64,000 bases of DNA, taken from Streptomyces sp. D2-8. Lineage in GTDB: Bacteria; Actinomycetota; Actinomycetes; Streptomycetales; Streptomycetaceae. The stretch is taken from positions 310,001-374,000 of the forward strand of contig NZ_JAAHBP010000001.1 in assembly GCF_023184515.1 (NCBI RefSeq), in the 5' to 3' direction. Under the pieces are notes generated by a model that was not told the DNA's origin, made no database searches, and was given only the letters and a program-made list of their open reading frames with translations. Each line of letters begins with the position of its first letter. The first letter of the stretch is position 1. Positions 1 to 8,019 of this stretch are shown here, in pieces. Position numbers and translations under genes: made by a program.

Positions 1-1265
1 CGAGGGCGGCTGAGGCGCTGGGCGCCGCCGCGGCCGCACAGGCCCTGTGCGCGCCCATTGTCGCCGTGCTGTCGGCGCGGGTGAGTCTGGTGGCGGTGCC
101 GTGCAATCTGCTCGCGGAGTTCGCGATCGCGCCGGCGACCGTACTGGGGTTCGCGGCGCTGGCCACGGCACCGGTGGCGATGCCGCTGGCCAAGTCCCTC
201 GCGTGGTGCGCGCACTGGCCCGCCGAGTGGATCGCGCAGATCGCCCGGACCGGGGCGGCACTGCCGGGCGGGGGAGTGGACTGGCCGGGCAGTTGGACGG
301 GCGCGGTGCTGCTCCTGGCCGTGACCCTGGTCGTGGTGCTCGTCGGACGGCGGCTGCTCGGGCATCCCTGGTGGTGCGCGGTCTGCGGGGTGGTGCTGGC
401 GCTGGTGGTGGTGCAGCCGCCGCCGCTGACCCGGGTGGTCACGGGCTGGCCGCCGCCGGGCTGGCGGCTGGTGATGTGTGACGTGGGGCAGGGCGACGCC
501 CTGGTGCTCGCGGCGGGCGGGGGAACCGGCGTGGTGGTGGACGCGGGGCCCGACCCGCAGCTCGTCGACCACTGCCTGCGCTCACTGGGCATCAGCAGGA
601 TCCCGCTGGTCGTGCTCACCCACTTCCACGCCGATCACGTGGCGGGCCTGCCCGGGGTGCTGCGCGGACGGGCGGTGGGCGCGATCGAGACGACGGGCTT
701 CGAAGAGCCCGCGGACCAGGCCGCGTTCGTACGGAGGCTGGCGGCGGCGCGGCGGATTCCCGTGACGCGGGCAGCGGCCGGGGAGCAGCGGCGCACGGGG
801 GAGTTGTCCTGGCAGGTGGTGTGGCCGCCCCCGAGCCCGCCGCCGGACCCTCCTGCGGGGGCGCCTGCGGGGTTGCTTGTGGCCCACCCGGCGCCGGAGG
901 GGCCGAACGACGCCAGCGTCGCCATGCTGGTCCGTTCGGCCGGACTGCGCCTGCTGCTCCTCGGAGACCTGGAGCCCCCGGCGCAGCGGGCGCTGGCGCG
1001 TTCACCGGCGGCCGAGGCGCTGGAGGGTGTGGACGTGCTGAAGGTCGCCCACCACGGCTCGGCCTACCAGGACCCGGGCCTCATACGCCGGGCGGCCCCG
1101 CGGCTGGCCCTCATCTCCTGCGGCGAGGACAACACGTACGGGCACCCGGCGCCCGGCACGGTCGCGGCCCTGCGCGCCGGGGGCGCGGCGGTGCTGCGGA
1201 CGGACCGGGACGGCGCGCTCGCGGTCCTGGGAGGCGGCGGAGAGCTGAGGGTGGCGCGAGACTGA
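1..1265 (+). CDS. comEC: ComEC/Rec2-family DNA uptake protein, C-terminal part (5' end outside window)
   Basis: The frame is open from base 3 with no start, so the gene begins upstream; about 420 C-terminal residues are visible. The first ~150 residues hold hydrophobic segments that fit the end of the membrane channel region. A metallo-beta-lactamase-like domain follows: VGQGDALVL, then HFHADH near visible residue 207, then KVAHHGS and YGHP near the end. This order is typical of the C-terminal domain of ComEC/Rec2, which forms the inner-membrane channel for single-stranded DNA in competent bacteria. Its role in Streptomyces is not established. The stop lies 4 bp before the next start, so co-transcription is likely. 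Confidence 0.9.
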   Translation, partial: RAAEALGAAAAAQALCAPIVAVLSARVSLVAVPCNLLAEFAIAPATVLGFAALATAPVAMPLAKSLAWCAHWPAEWIAQIARTGAALPGGGVDWPGSWTGAVLLLAVTLVVVLVGRRLLGHPWWCAVCGVVLALVVVQPPPLTRVVTGWPPPGWRLVMCDVGQGDALVLAAGGGTGVVVDAGPDPQLVDHCLRSLGISRIPLVVLTHFHADHVAGLPGVLRGRAVGAIETTGFEEPADQAAFVRRLAAARRIPVTRAAAGEQRRTGELSWQVVWPPPSPPPDPPAGAPAGLLVAHPAPEGPNDASVAMLVRSAGLRLLLLGDLEPPAQRALARSPAAEALEGVDVLKVAHHGSAYQDPGLIRRAAPRLALISCGEDNTYGHPAPGTVAALRAGGAAVLRTDRDGALAVLGGGGELRVARD

Positions 1266-1269
1266 GGGG

Positions 1270-2100
1270 ATGAACTCAGCACAGGTTGATGCCTATCTCC
1301 GCCGACTGGGAGTCGAGCACCCGGCGTGGCCCACCGTCGACGCGCTGCGCGAGCTGCACCTGCGGCACCTGCAGACCGTGCCGTTCGAGAACCTCTCGAT
1401 CCATCTGGGCGAGGAGATCGTGCTGGAGGAGAAGCGGCTGCTGGACAAGGTGGTGGGCGCGCGGCGAGGCGGGTTCTGCTACGAACTCAACGGTTCCTTC
1501 GGGGCGTTGCTCGCCGCGTTGGGGTACGACGTGGCGCTGCTGGCGGCGCGGGTGTACGGGGACGAGGAGCGGCTGGGGATCCCGTACGACCATCTCGCGC
1601 TGCGGGTGCGGACGGTGGACGGGGGCGACTGGCTGGCCGATGTCGGGTTCGGGGCGCACAGCCATCTTCCGCTGGCGTTCGGGGACCGGGGGGAGCAGGA
1701 GGATCCGGGGGGCACGTTCCGGATCGTCGAGGCGGGGCCGGACGCGGCCGGGGTGCGCGGCGGGCACGGCACGGTGGAGGCGGCGGACCTGGACGTGTTC
1801 CGGGACGGCAGAGCGCAGTACCGCCTGGAGGTGCGGCCGCGGGCGCTCGGCGACTTCGTGGCCGGGGCGTGGTGGCACAGCACGTCGTCGGTGTCGCATT
1901 TCACGCGGTCGCTGGTCTGTTCGCGGGTGACGGACGAGGGAGGACGGATCACGCTCAGCGGGCGCAGGCTCACGGTGACGGCGGCCGACGGGACGCGGGA
2001 GGAGCGGGAGCTGGAGACGGACGAGGAGGTGCTCGGGGTGTACCGGGAGCGGTTCGGGATCGCGCTCGACGAGGTGCCGACGTTGCGAAATCCCGTGTAG
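1270..2100 (+). CDS. nat: Arylamine N-acetyltransferase
   Basis: 276 residues, the usual size of bacterial NATs, which transfer acetyl from acetyl-CoA to aromatic amines and hydrazines. The catalytic triad can be placed: Cys70 in GGFCYELNG, His108 in YDHLALRV and Asp124 in DVGFG. The N-terminal PFENLSIHLG motif is also typical. The ATG follows a GAGGGG ribosome site and sits 4 bp behind the comEC stop. In actinomycetes such enzymes serve xenobiotic acetylation or, for specialised relatives, amide closure of ansamycins. No biosynthetic genes are nearby, so a general role is more likely. Only the physiological substrate is uncertain. Confidence 0.93.
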   Translation: MNSAQVDAYLRRLGVEHPAWPTVDALRELHLRHLQTVPFENLSIHLGEEIVLEEKRLLDKVVGARRGGFCYELNGSFGALLAALGYDVALLAARVYGDEERLGIPYDHLALRVRTVDGGDWLADVGFGAHSHLPLAFGDRGEQEDPGGTFRIVEAGPDAAGVRGGHGTVEAADLDVFRDGRAQYRLEVRPRALGDFVAGAWWHSTSSVSHFTRSLVCSRVTDEGGRITLSGRRLTVTAADGTREERELETDEEVLGVYRERFGIALDEVPTLRNPV

Positions 2101-2139
2101 AGGTCAATTCGGGCCACACGGGGCTACTCGTGCGTAGTA

Positions 2140-2155
2140 CCAGCACATCTGCTGG
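2140..2155 (+). terminator. Short stem-loop downstream of nat
   Basis: CCAGCA and TGCTGG form a perfect 6-bp stem with a 4-nt loop, 40 bp after the nat stop. There is no U-tract. It could be a weak terminator or incidental. Confidence 0.3.
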
Positions 2156-2224
2156 ATTCCCGTGATGTGGTCCCGTGTTGCCTCGAAAGCCTCACTGGTG
2201 GTCGAATGCGTCTTCGGCAATGTG

Positions 2225-2244
2225 TGATCAACAGTGATCAACAG
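2225..2244. repeat. Perfect tandem 10-bp repeat upstream of yceI-like gene
   Basis: TGATCAACAG occurs twice back to back, each copy containing the palindrome TGATCA. It ends 30 bp before the proposed ATG at 2275, inside a noticeably AT-richer stretch. The placement suggests a regulator site or promoter-proximal element, but no function is shown. Confidence 0.6.
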
Positions 2245-2274
2245 GCGATTTCGAGTCACTCAGAGGAGTCGTGG

Positions 2275-3156
2275 ATGATCGGCCGCTGGCGGGGAAGCCG
2301 CACCGACCGGGTGCAACGGACGAGTCCCCTGGCGGCGGTGCCGACCCCGCCGAGCGCGGGGGTGCTGGCCTGCCGGGTACTGGACCCGGTCAACGAGCCG
2401 GTCAGGCACGCGGAGTTCGCGGTCACGGACGCCGTGGGGCGTCCGGTGGTCAACGGGGGAGCGGATCCGTACGGGTCGTTCGTGACGACGGTGCCCGCGG
2501 GGGAGTACCGGCTCGCGGTGTCGGCGGAGGGATACACGCCGTACCGGGCGACGACGCAGGTCGCGGAGAACACGCTCGCGTCGCTCGGGGACGTGACGCT
2601 GCAGGTGGCCCGGCCGCCGGAGCTTCCGGATGCCGGTGACTGGGAGATCGAGTCGGCGCACTCCTCGATCGCCTTCACCGCGCGGCACATCGGACTGGCC
2701 CGGATCCACGGGCAGTTCAAGTCGTTCGCGGGGGTCATACGCGTCGCCGACCCGGTGGAGCGGTCGGCGATGCACGTGGTGATCGACGCGGCGTCCATCG
2801 ACACCAACATGAGGATGCGCGACGACCATCTGCGGTCGGCGGACTTCCTGGACGTCGAGAGGTTCCCGACGCTGGAGTTCTACAGCGAACGGTTCGTGCA
2901 CAAGGGCGGGAACCGGTGGGCCGTCACGGGGGCGCTGTCGCTGCACGGCGTGACGCGGACGGTCACGCTGGACACGGAGTACCTGGGGCTGGGCAACGGC
3001 CTGGAGGGCGAGGTGCGGGCGGCCTGCCGGGCCACGACCGAGCTGCACCGGGACGACTTCACCGTGAGCTGGCAGACCATGCTGGCGCGGGGCATCGCGG
3101 TGGTGGGGCCGAGCATCAGGGTCGATCTCGATGTGCAGGTCGTCCGCAAGGGCTGA
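2275..3156 (+). CDS. YceI-family lipid-binding-like protein with N-terminal carboxypeptidase-regulatory-like domain
   Basis: 293 residues from an ATG preceded by GAGGAG at 2263. The open frame extends back to 2167, but that stretch looks non-coding. Residues ~28-115 (GVLACRVLDPVNEPV, then GEYRLAVSAEGYTPY) resemble a beta-sandwich of the carboxypeptidase regulatory-like type. Residues ~122-290 are a YceI domain (WEIESAHSSIAFTARH, then FPTLEFYSERF). YceI domains form a lipocalin-like barrel that binds polyisoprenoid or other long amphiphiles. Most YceI proteins are secreted single-domain proteins. This one shows no signal peptide, so it is probably cytoplasmic. The ligand is unknown. Confidence 0.85.
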   Translation: MIGRWRGSRTDRVQRTSPLAAVPTPPSAGVLACRVLDPVNEPVRHAEFAVTDAVGRPVVNGGADPYGSFVTTVPAGEYRLAVSAEGYTPYRATTQVAENTLASLGDVTLQVARPPELPDAGDWEIESAHSSIAFTARHIGLARIHGQFKSFAGVIRVADPVERSAMHVVIDAASIDTNMRMRDDHLRSADFLDVERFPTLEFYSERFVHKGGNRWAVTGALSLHGVTRTVTLDTEYLGLGNGLEGEVRAACRATTELHRDDFTVSWQTMLARGIAVVGPSIRVDLDVQVVRKG

Positions 3157-3185
3157 GCGGCCGGGGCGCGAGGCGGTGTCGGACA

Positions 3186-3440
3186 ATGTCCGGCGTGAGT
3201 GATGTGCGACATGTGCTGGTGCTGCCCGACCGTGATGCCGCGGAAGAGGTGGTGGAGGCGCTGCGGGAGCGGTTCGGGGTCGTCGAGGAGCCGCAGCTGG
3301 TGCGGGACGCGCTGGCCGGCGAGGACGATGCCGAGGACGCGCAGTGGCTGGTCGTCCTGCGGGACGAGGACGAGCGGCTGGACCCCGGGGAGCTGGACCG
3401 GCTGGCCGGCGAGTGGGAGGGCTGGCGGGAGGAACCGTAG
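3186..3440 (+). CDS. Small acidic conserved hypothetical protein
   Basis: 84 residues, start ATG at 3186 (MSGVSDVRHVL). It is strongly acidic (many Asp and Glu) and has no Cys, membrane segment or signal peptide. The pattern VLPDRDAAEEVVEALRERF looks like a small alpha/beta fold. It lies between the YceI-type gene and holA on the same strand, about 75 bp before the holA start. I do not recognise the family beyond its being typical of Streptomyces at this place. Confidence 0.7.
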   Translation: MSGVSDVRHVLVLPDRDAAEEVVEALRERFGVVEEPQLVRDALAGEDDAEDAQWLVVLRDEDERLDPGELDRLAGEWEGWREEP

Positions 3441-3515
3441 GCACCCGGTCTTCCGTGGGCGCACCTCCCGGTCCGTCGGGTCCCGCTGTCAGTGGCGCGT
3501 GGGATGCTTGTCGCG

Positions 3516-4505
3516 ATGGCCAGGAAGACTGCGAATGACGACCCTCTCGCCCCGGTGACGCTCGCCGTGGGCCAGGAGGACCTGCTCCTCGACCGTGCGG
3601 TGCAGGAGGTGGTGGCCGCCGCGAAGGCCGCCGACGCCGACACGGACGTACGGGACCTGACTCCGGACCAGTTGCAGCCCGGCACGCTCGCCGAGCTGAC
3701 GAGCCCGTCGCTCTTCGCGGAGCGCAAGGTCGTGGTCGTACGCAACGCGCAGGATCTGTCGGCCGACACGATCAAGGACGTGAAGGGGTACCTCGGAGCC
3801 CCCGCCGAGGAGATCACCCTCGTGCTGCTGCACGCCGGCGGGGCCAAGGGCAAGGGGCTGCTCGACGCGGCGCGCAAGGCCGGGGCGCGTGAGGTGGCCT
3901 GCCCGAAGATGACGAAGCCGGCGGACCGGCTGGCGTTCGTGCGGGGAGAGTTCCGGGCGACGGGGCGATCCGCCACGCCGGAGGCGTGCCAGACGCTCGT
4001 CGACGCGATCGGCAGCGATCTGCGGGAGCTGGCCTCTGCGGTGTCGCAGCTGGTCGCGGACGTCGAGGGGACGATCGACGAAGCGGTCGTCGGGCGGTAC
4101 TACACCGGGCGCGCCGAGGCGTCGAGCTTCACGGTCGCCGACCGGGCGGTCGAGGGGCGTGCGGCGGAGGCCCTGGAGGCGTTGCGCTGGTCGCTGGCGA
4201 CCGGGGTGGCGCCGGTGCTGATCACGAGCGCGCTCGCGCAGGGCGTCCGGGCGATCGGGAAGCTGTCGTCCGCGCGCGGGGGCCGGCCGGCCGATCTCGC
4301 GCGGGAGCTGGGAATGCCGCCGTGGAAGATCGACCGGGTGCGGCAGCAGATGCGGGGCTGGACTCCGGACGGGGTGTCGGTCGCGCTGCGAGCCGTGGCC
4401 GAGGCGGACGCGGGCGTGAAGGGCGGGGGCGACGACCCCGAGTACGCCCTGGAGAAGGCAGTGGTCACCATCGCCCGGGCGGCCCGCTCCAGGGGACGCG
4501 GCTAG
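3516..4505 (+). CDS. holA: DNA polymerase III subunit delta
   Basis: 329 residues from ATG 3516 (MARKTANDDPLAPVTL); an in-frame GTG at 3492 would add eight residues. Delta is the wrench subunit of the clamp loader that opens the beta sliding clamp. The N-terminal VGQEDLLLDRAVQEV, SLFAERKVVVV and LLHAGGAKGKGLLDAARKAGA segments fit the AAA+-like domain I, which lacks a working P-loop as in other delta subunits. The C-terminal half is the helical clamp-loader collar domain (RYYTGRAEASSFTVADRAVEG, LARELGMPPWKIDRVR). Placement after comEC is the common bacterial order. Confidence 0.93.
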   Translation: MARKTANDDPLAPVTLAVGQEDLLLDRAVQEVVAAAKAADADTDVRDLTPDQLQPGTLAELTSPSLFAERKVVVVRNAQDLSADTIKDVKGYLGAPAEEITLVLLHAGGAKGKGLLDAARKAGAREVACPKMTKPADRLAFVRGEFRATGRSATPEACQTLVDAIGSDLRELASAVSQLVADVEGTIDEAVVGRYYTGRAEASSFTVADRAVEGRAAEALEALRWSLATGVAPVLITSALAQGVRAIGKLSSARGGRPADLARELGMPPWKIDRVRQQMRGWTPDGVSVALRAVAEADAGVKGGGDDPEYALEKAVVTIARAARSRGRG

Positions 4506-4821
4506 CAGGCCCCGGACCTGGGCGGCTCACTTCAAGGGCCCGGGTCTGGATGCTCGACCCAGAGGTCGGGCCAGCGCGCCCCGGACCAGGCGGCCCGAGG
4601 GCTCGGCGGCCAGTCGGGCTCGGGCTCGGGTGCTTGCCTCAGAGCGTCGGGCAGGCTCGCGCCCCGGACGAGCCGGCCCCGGGGCTCGGCGCCACGCGAG
4701 CCCCGGCCAGTACCTCCGTGTCGTCGGTGTCCATCTCTCCACGGTGCCGCCGGAGCCGGCCGGGGGGAGAATCGGAAGGGTCAGCCGTACGTCGCCGAGT
4801 GACGGAGAGGTGGCGAGGGTC
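4506..4821. repeat. Gene-free 316-bp gap with three degenerate GC-rich repeat units
   Basis: No convincing gene is present. The core CCCCGGAC followed by a CGGC-rich tail occurs at 4510, 4579 and 4662, the last two each followed by a GGGCTCGGCG-like stretch. The spacing is about 70-80 bp and the copies are imperfect. The rest carries the leader of the SnoaL-like gene, including a purine-rich GAGAGG shortly before its start. Confidence 0.4.
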
Positions 4822-5217
4822 ATGGCTGAACACCCGCACGCAGCACTGGTCCGCAAGGGATTCGAGGCGTTCTCGCGCGGGGACATGGACACCCTGCGTG
4901 GACTGATGGCGGGGGACGCAGCGCACCACGTACCCGGAGATCACCCGTTGTCGGGCGACTTCAAAGGGGTGGACGCGATCATCGAGATGTACGAGCGGCT
5001 CGGCGCGGAGACCAATGGAACGGCGCGTGCCGACCTGATCGGCATCTGTGTCGACGGCCGCGGTCATGCCGTCGGCATGACCCGCTTCACGGCGGAGCGC
5101 AACGGCAAGCAGCTCGACGACACCGGCTGCATCATCTTCCGGATCGTCGGAGACAAGGTCACCGACCTCGACGAATGCGTCGAGGACATCGAGAAGAACA
5201 ACGAGTTCTGGTCCTGA
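4822..5217 (+). CDS. SnoaL-like / NTF2-fold family protein
   Basis: 131 residues from ATG 4822 (MAEHPHAALVRKG). The pattern VRKGFEAFSRGDMDTLRGLMAGD, then FKGVDAIIEMYERLG, then a beta-rich C-terminus is that of the SnoaL_2/NTF2-like alpha+beta barrel. Members include polyketide cyclases, isomerases and many proteins of unknown ligand. His36, His37 and Asp39 of AHHVPGDHP lie where the family's pocket often carries polar residues. No other biosynthetic gene is near, so no substrate can be proposed. The upstream open frame to 4630 lies in the repeat-rich gap and is not used. Confidence 0.8.
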   Translation: MAEHPHAALVRKGFEAFSRGDMDTLRGLMAGDAAHHVPGDHPLSGDFKGVDAIIEMYERLGAETNGTARADLIGICVDGRGHAVGMTRFTAERNGKQLDDTGCIIFRIVGDKVTDLDECVEDIEKNNEFWS

Positions 5218-5223
5218 ACAGAG

Positions 5224-5272
5224 CGAAGGCCGGATGCCTTCCCATGGGGAACAGGAGGGCAACCGGCCTTCG
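5224..5272 (+). terminator. Inverted repeat downstream of the SnoaL-like gene
   Basis: CGAAGGCCGG (5224-5233) and CCGGCCTTCG (5263-5272) are perfect 10-bp complements separated by 29 nt, starting 6 bp after the stop. It lies between convergent genes (rpsT is on the other strand), so it may terminate in both directions. Confidence 0.5.
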
Positions 5273-5392
5273 GTTCAAGCTGCGGGATCCGCGCCCGCGT
5301 GGCGAACGCAGGCCGCGCGCGGATCCGAGGGGTGCCGGACGGGAGCGGATGAGAGAGGGCCCGCTCGATTCCCTCCGGCGTCACATCAGATG

Positions 5393-5659
5393 TCAGCCCT
5401 TGAGCGCGGCGACCTTCTGAGCCAGCGCAGACTTCTTGTTGGCAGCCTGGTTCTTGTGGATGACGCCCTTCGAGACGGCCTTGTCGAGCTGACGCGCGGC
5501 GACGCGCTGGTACTCGGTGGCCTTCTCGGCGTCACCCGCGGCAGCAGCCTCACGGGCCTTGCGGATCGCGGTCTTGAGGGAGGACTTGACGGCCTTGTTG
5601 CGCAGCCGCGCCTTCTCGTTGGTCTTGATCCGCTTGATCTGGGACTTGATGTTCGCCAC
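5393..5659 (-). CDS. rpsT: 30S ribosomal protein S20
   Basis: 88 residues beginning [18 protein letters not shown], the hallmark N-terminus of S20. It is a basic, almost all-helical protein that binds 16S rRNA early in small-subunit assembly. The sequence is Lys/Arg/Ala rich ([19 protein letters not shown]) and of normal length. It is transcribed divergently from lepA, an arrangement conserved in streptomycetes. The ATG at 5657-5659 is preceded on the minus strand by an AGAAGG-type site. Identification is secure. Confidence 0.97.
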   Translation of the reverse strand: MANIKSQIKRIKTNEKARLRNKAVKSSLKTAIRKAREAAAAGDAEKATEYQRVAARQLDKAVSKGVIHKNQAANKKSALAQKVAALKG

Positions 5660-5900
5660 GAATGAGCCTTCTCAGGTTCTGGCACGAGGCCGCACGGATA
5701 CCGCACGATTCCCGTACCGGGTGATTTCTTGAGGTCGCGCCTCCTGCGAGAGGGCATGAGGCACAGCCACCCAGGCTACCAGCGGCCCCTTCCGCGGCCC
5801 AAACCCGTCCATGGTCCCCACCCGTGGGACCATGGAGGCTACGTATCGATCCGACCCGAGACCGCAGACACTGCGGACGCCTCAAGAATCAGGACCCTGC

Positions 5901-7769
5901 GTGCCCGCGATCCCCAGCCACGTGCCCGAGCCGAGCCGTACCGATCCGGCTCTGATCCGCAACTTCTGCATCATCGCGCACATCGACCACGGCAAGTCCA
6001 CGCTCGCCGACCGGATGCTCCAGCTGACCGGAGTGGTCGAGCAGCGGCAGATGCGCGCCCAGTACCTCGACCGCATGGACATCGAGCGCGAGCGTGGCAT
6101 CACGATCAAGTCACAGGCGGTGCGTCTGCCGTGGGCCCCCACCCACGACAAGAACGACACGCACATCCTCAACATGATCGACACCCCGGGGCACGTCGAC
6201 TTCACCTACGAGGTCTCACGGTCGCTCGCCGCGTGCGAGGGCACCATCCTCCTGGTCGACGCCGCCCAGGGCATCGAGGCGCAGACCCTCGCCAACCTGT
6301 ACCTGGCGATGGAGAACGACCTCAAGATCATCCCCGTTCTGAACAAGATCGACCTGCCGGCGGCCCAGCCGGAGAAGTTCTCGGAGGAGCTCGCCAACCT
6401 CATCGGCTGTCAGCCCGAGGATGTGCTCAAGGTCTCGGCGAAGACCGGCATCGGTGTGGACGCGCTCCTGGACCGGGTCGTCCGCGACGTCCCGGCCCCG
6501 GTCGGCGTCAAGGACGCCCCCGCCCGCGCGATGATCTTCGACTCGGTCTATGACTCCTACCGTGGCGTGGTCACCTACGTCCGTGTCGTCGACGGGCAGC
6601 TCAACAAGCGCGAGCGCATCAAGATGATGTCGACCGGCGCCACGCACGAGCTCCTGGAGATCGGCGTCTCGTCGCCCGAGATGACGCCGGCCGACGGCAT
6701 CGGCGTCGGCGAGGTGGGCTACATCATCACCGGCGTGAAGGACGTCCGTCAGTCCAAGGTCGGTGACACCATCACCAGCAAGGACAAGGGCGCCACCGAA
6801 GCCCTCGGCGGGTACAAGGACCCGAAGCCGATGGTCTTCTCCGGCCTCTATCCGCTGGACGGCTCGGACTACCCCGACCTCCGCGAGGCGCTGGACAAGC
6901 TCCAGCTCAACGACGCCGCCCTGGTCTACGAGCCCGAGACCTCCGCGGCCCTCGGCTTCGGCTTCCGCGTCGGCTTCCTCGGCCTGCTGCACCTGGACGT
7001 CGTCCGTGAGCGCCTGGAGCGGGAGTTCAACCTCGAACTCATCGCCACCGCGCCCAACGTGGTCTATCGCGTGATCATGGAGGACGGGAAGGAGCACACG
7101 GTCACCAACCCGAGCGAGTTCCCCGAGGGCAAGATCGACAAGGTCTTCGAGCCGGTCGTCCGGGCCACGATCCTCGCCCCCAGCGAGTTCATCGGCTCGA
7201 TCATGGAGCTCTGCCAGACCCGTCGCGGCACGCTCCTCGGCATGGACTACCTCTCCGAGGACCGCGTCGAGATCCGCTACACGCTCCCCCTCGCGGAGAT
7301 CGTCTTCGACTTCTTCGACAACCTGAAGTCCAAGACCCGCGGCTACGCCTCCCTGGACTACGAGCCCACCGGTGAGCAGGACGCCCAGCTGGTGAAGGTC
7401 GACATCCTGCTGCACGGCGACCGTGTCGACGCCTTCTCCGCCGTCACCCACAAGGACGCCGCGTACGCGTACGGAGTGCGGCTCGTCGCCAAGCTGCGCG
7501 AGCTGATCCCGCGCCAGGCCTTCGAGATCCCCGTGCAGGCGGCCATCGGCTCCCGGGTCATCGCCCGCGAGACCATCCGCGCCATCCGCAAGGACGTCCT
7601 CGCCAAGTGCTACGGCGGTGACATCTCCCGTAAGCGGAAGCTGCTGGAGAAGCAGAAGGAGGGCAAGAAGCGGATGAAGATGGTGGGTTCCGTAGAGGTT
7701 CCGCAGGAGGCCTTCATCGCCGTCCTGTCGAGCGATGACAGCGCGGGGTCGGGCAAGGGCAAGAAGTAA
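5901..7769 (+). CDS. lepA: Elongation factor 4 (LepA), ribosome back-translocase
   Basis: 622 residues from GTG 5901 ([15 protein letters not shown]); upstream in-frame codons are probably not translated. LepA is a translational GTPase related to EF-G. GTPase motifs are intact: G1 AHIDHGKST near residue 26, RGITIKSQ (switch I), G3 DTPGHVDF, G4 NKIDLPAA. Domain II, the EF-G-like domain V and the LepA-specific C-terminal domain ([24 protein letters not shown]) follow in the usual order. Length matches bacterial LepA proteins. It is divergent from rpsT with about 240 bp between the starts. Confidence 0.97.
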   Translation: MPAIPSHVPEPSRTDPALIRNFCIIAHIDHGKSTLADRMLQLTGVVEQRQMRAQYLDRMDIERERGITIKSQAVRLPWAPTHDKNDTHILNMIDTPGHVDFTYEVSRSLAACEGTILLVDAAQGIEAQTLANLYLAMENDLKIIPVLNKIDLPAAQPEKFSEELANLIGCQPEDVLKVSAKTGIGVDALLDRVVRDVPAPVGVKDAPARAMIFDSVYDSYRGVVTYVRVVDGQLNKRERIKMMSTGATHELLEIGVSSPEMTPADGIGVGEVGYIITGVKDVRQSKVGDTITSKDKGATEALGGYKDPKPMVFSGLYPLDGSDYPDLREALDKLQLNDAALVYEPETSAALGFGFRVGFLGLLHLDVVRERLEREFNLELIATAPNVVYRVIMEDGKEHTVTNPSEFPEGKIDKVFEPVVRATILAPSEFIGSIMELCQTRRGTLLGMDYLSEDRVEIRYTLPLAEIVFDFFDNLKSKTRGYASLDYEPTGEQDAQLVKVDILLHGDRVDAFSAVTHKDAAYAYGVRLVAKLRELIPRQAFEIPVQAAIGSRVIARETIRAIRKDVLAKCYGGDISRKRKLLEKQKEGKKRMKMVGSVEVPQEAFIAVLSSDDSAGSGKGKK

Positions 7770-7938
7770 TCACGGATTACCGTGGGTTACACCGCAATCC
7801 GGGTTGAACTGGGGCTCGTCGCGCGAAAGTGCGGCGGGCCCTTGTGCGTGTGCGGGGTAGCTCTCTGTACGAAGTGACAGGCCGCGGACCCTTACGCAGG
7901 GGCCGGTCGCCCTTTACTCTGATCCCTGCTCGATAGTT

Positions 7939-7967
7939 ACTCACGAGTTAAACAAGGGCTCGTGAGT
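7939..7967. promoter_or_regulatory. Perfect 9-bp inverted repeat upstream of fadD-type gene
   Basis: ACTCACGAG (7939-7947) and CTCGTGAGT (7959-7967) are perfect complements with an 11-nt spacer, about 52 bp before the proposed TTG start. It may be an operator (for example for a TetR-type fatty-acid regulator) or a leader hairpin. It argues against the in-frame GTG at 7966, which lies inside the right arm and has no ribosome site. Confidence 0.5.
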
Positions 7968-8019
7968 GAACCCAGCCGCACCTGAGCCAGCCGCATCGTC
8001 GCGGGCCCCGGAGGATGTC

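Noticed and set aside
4527..4892. Minus-strand open frame in the gap before the SnoaL-like gene
   Set aside because: It overlaps the repeat-rich gap and the true gene's start and has low-complexity Arg/Pro/Ala content.
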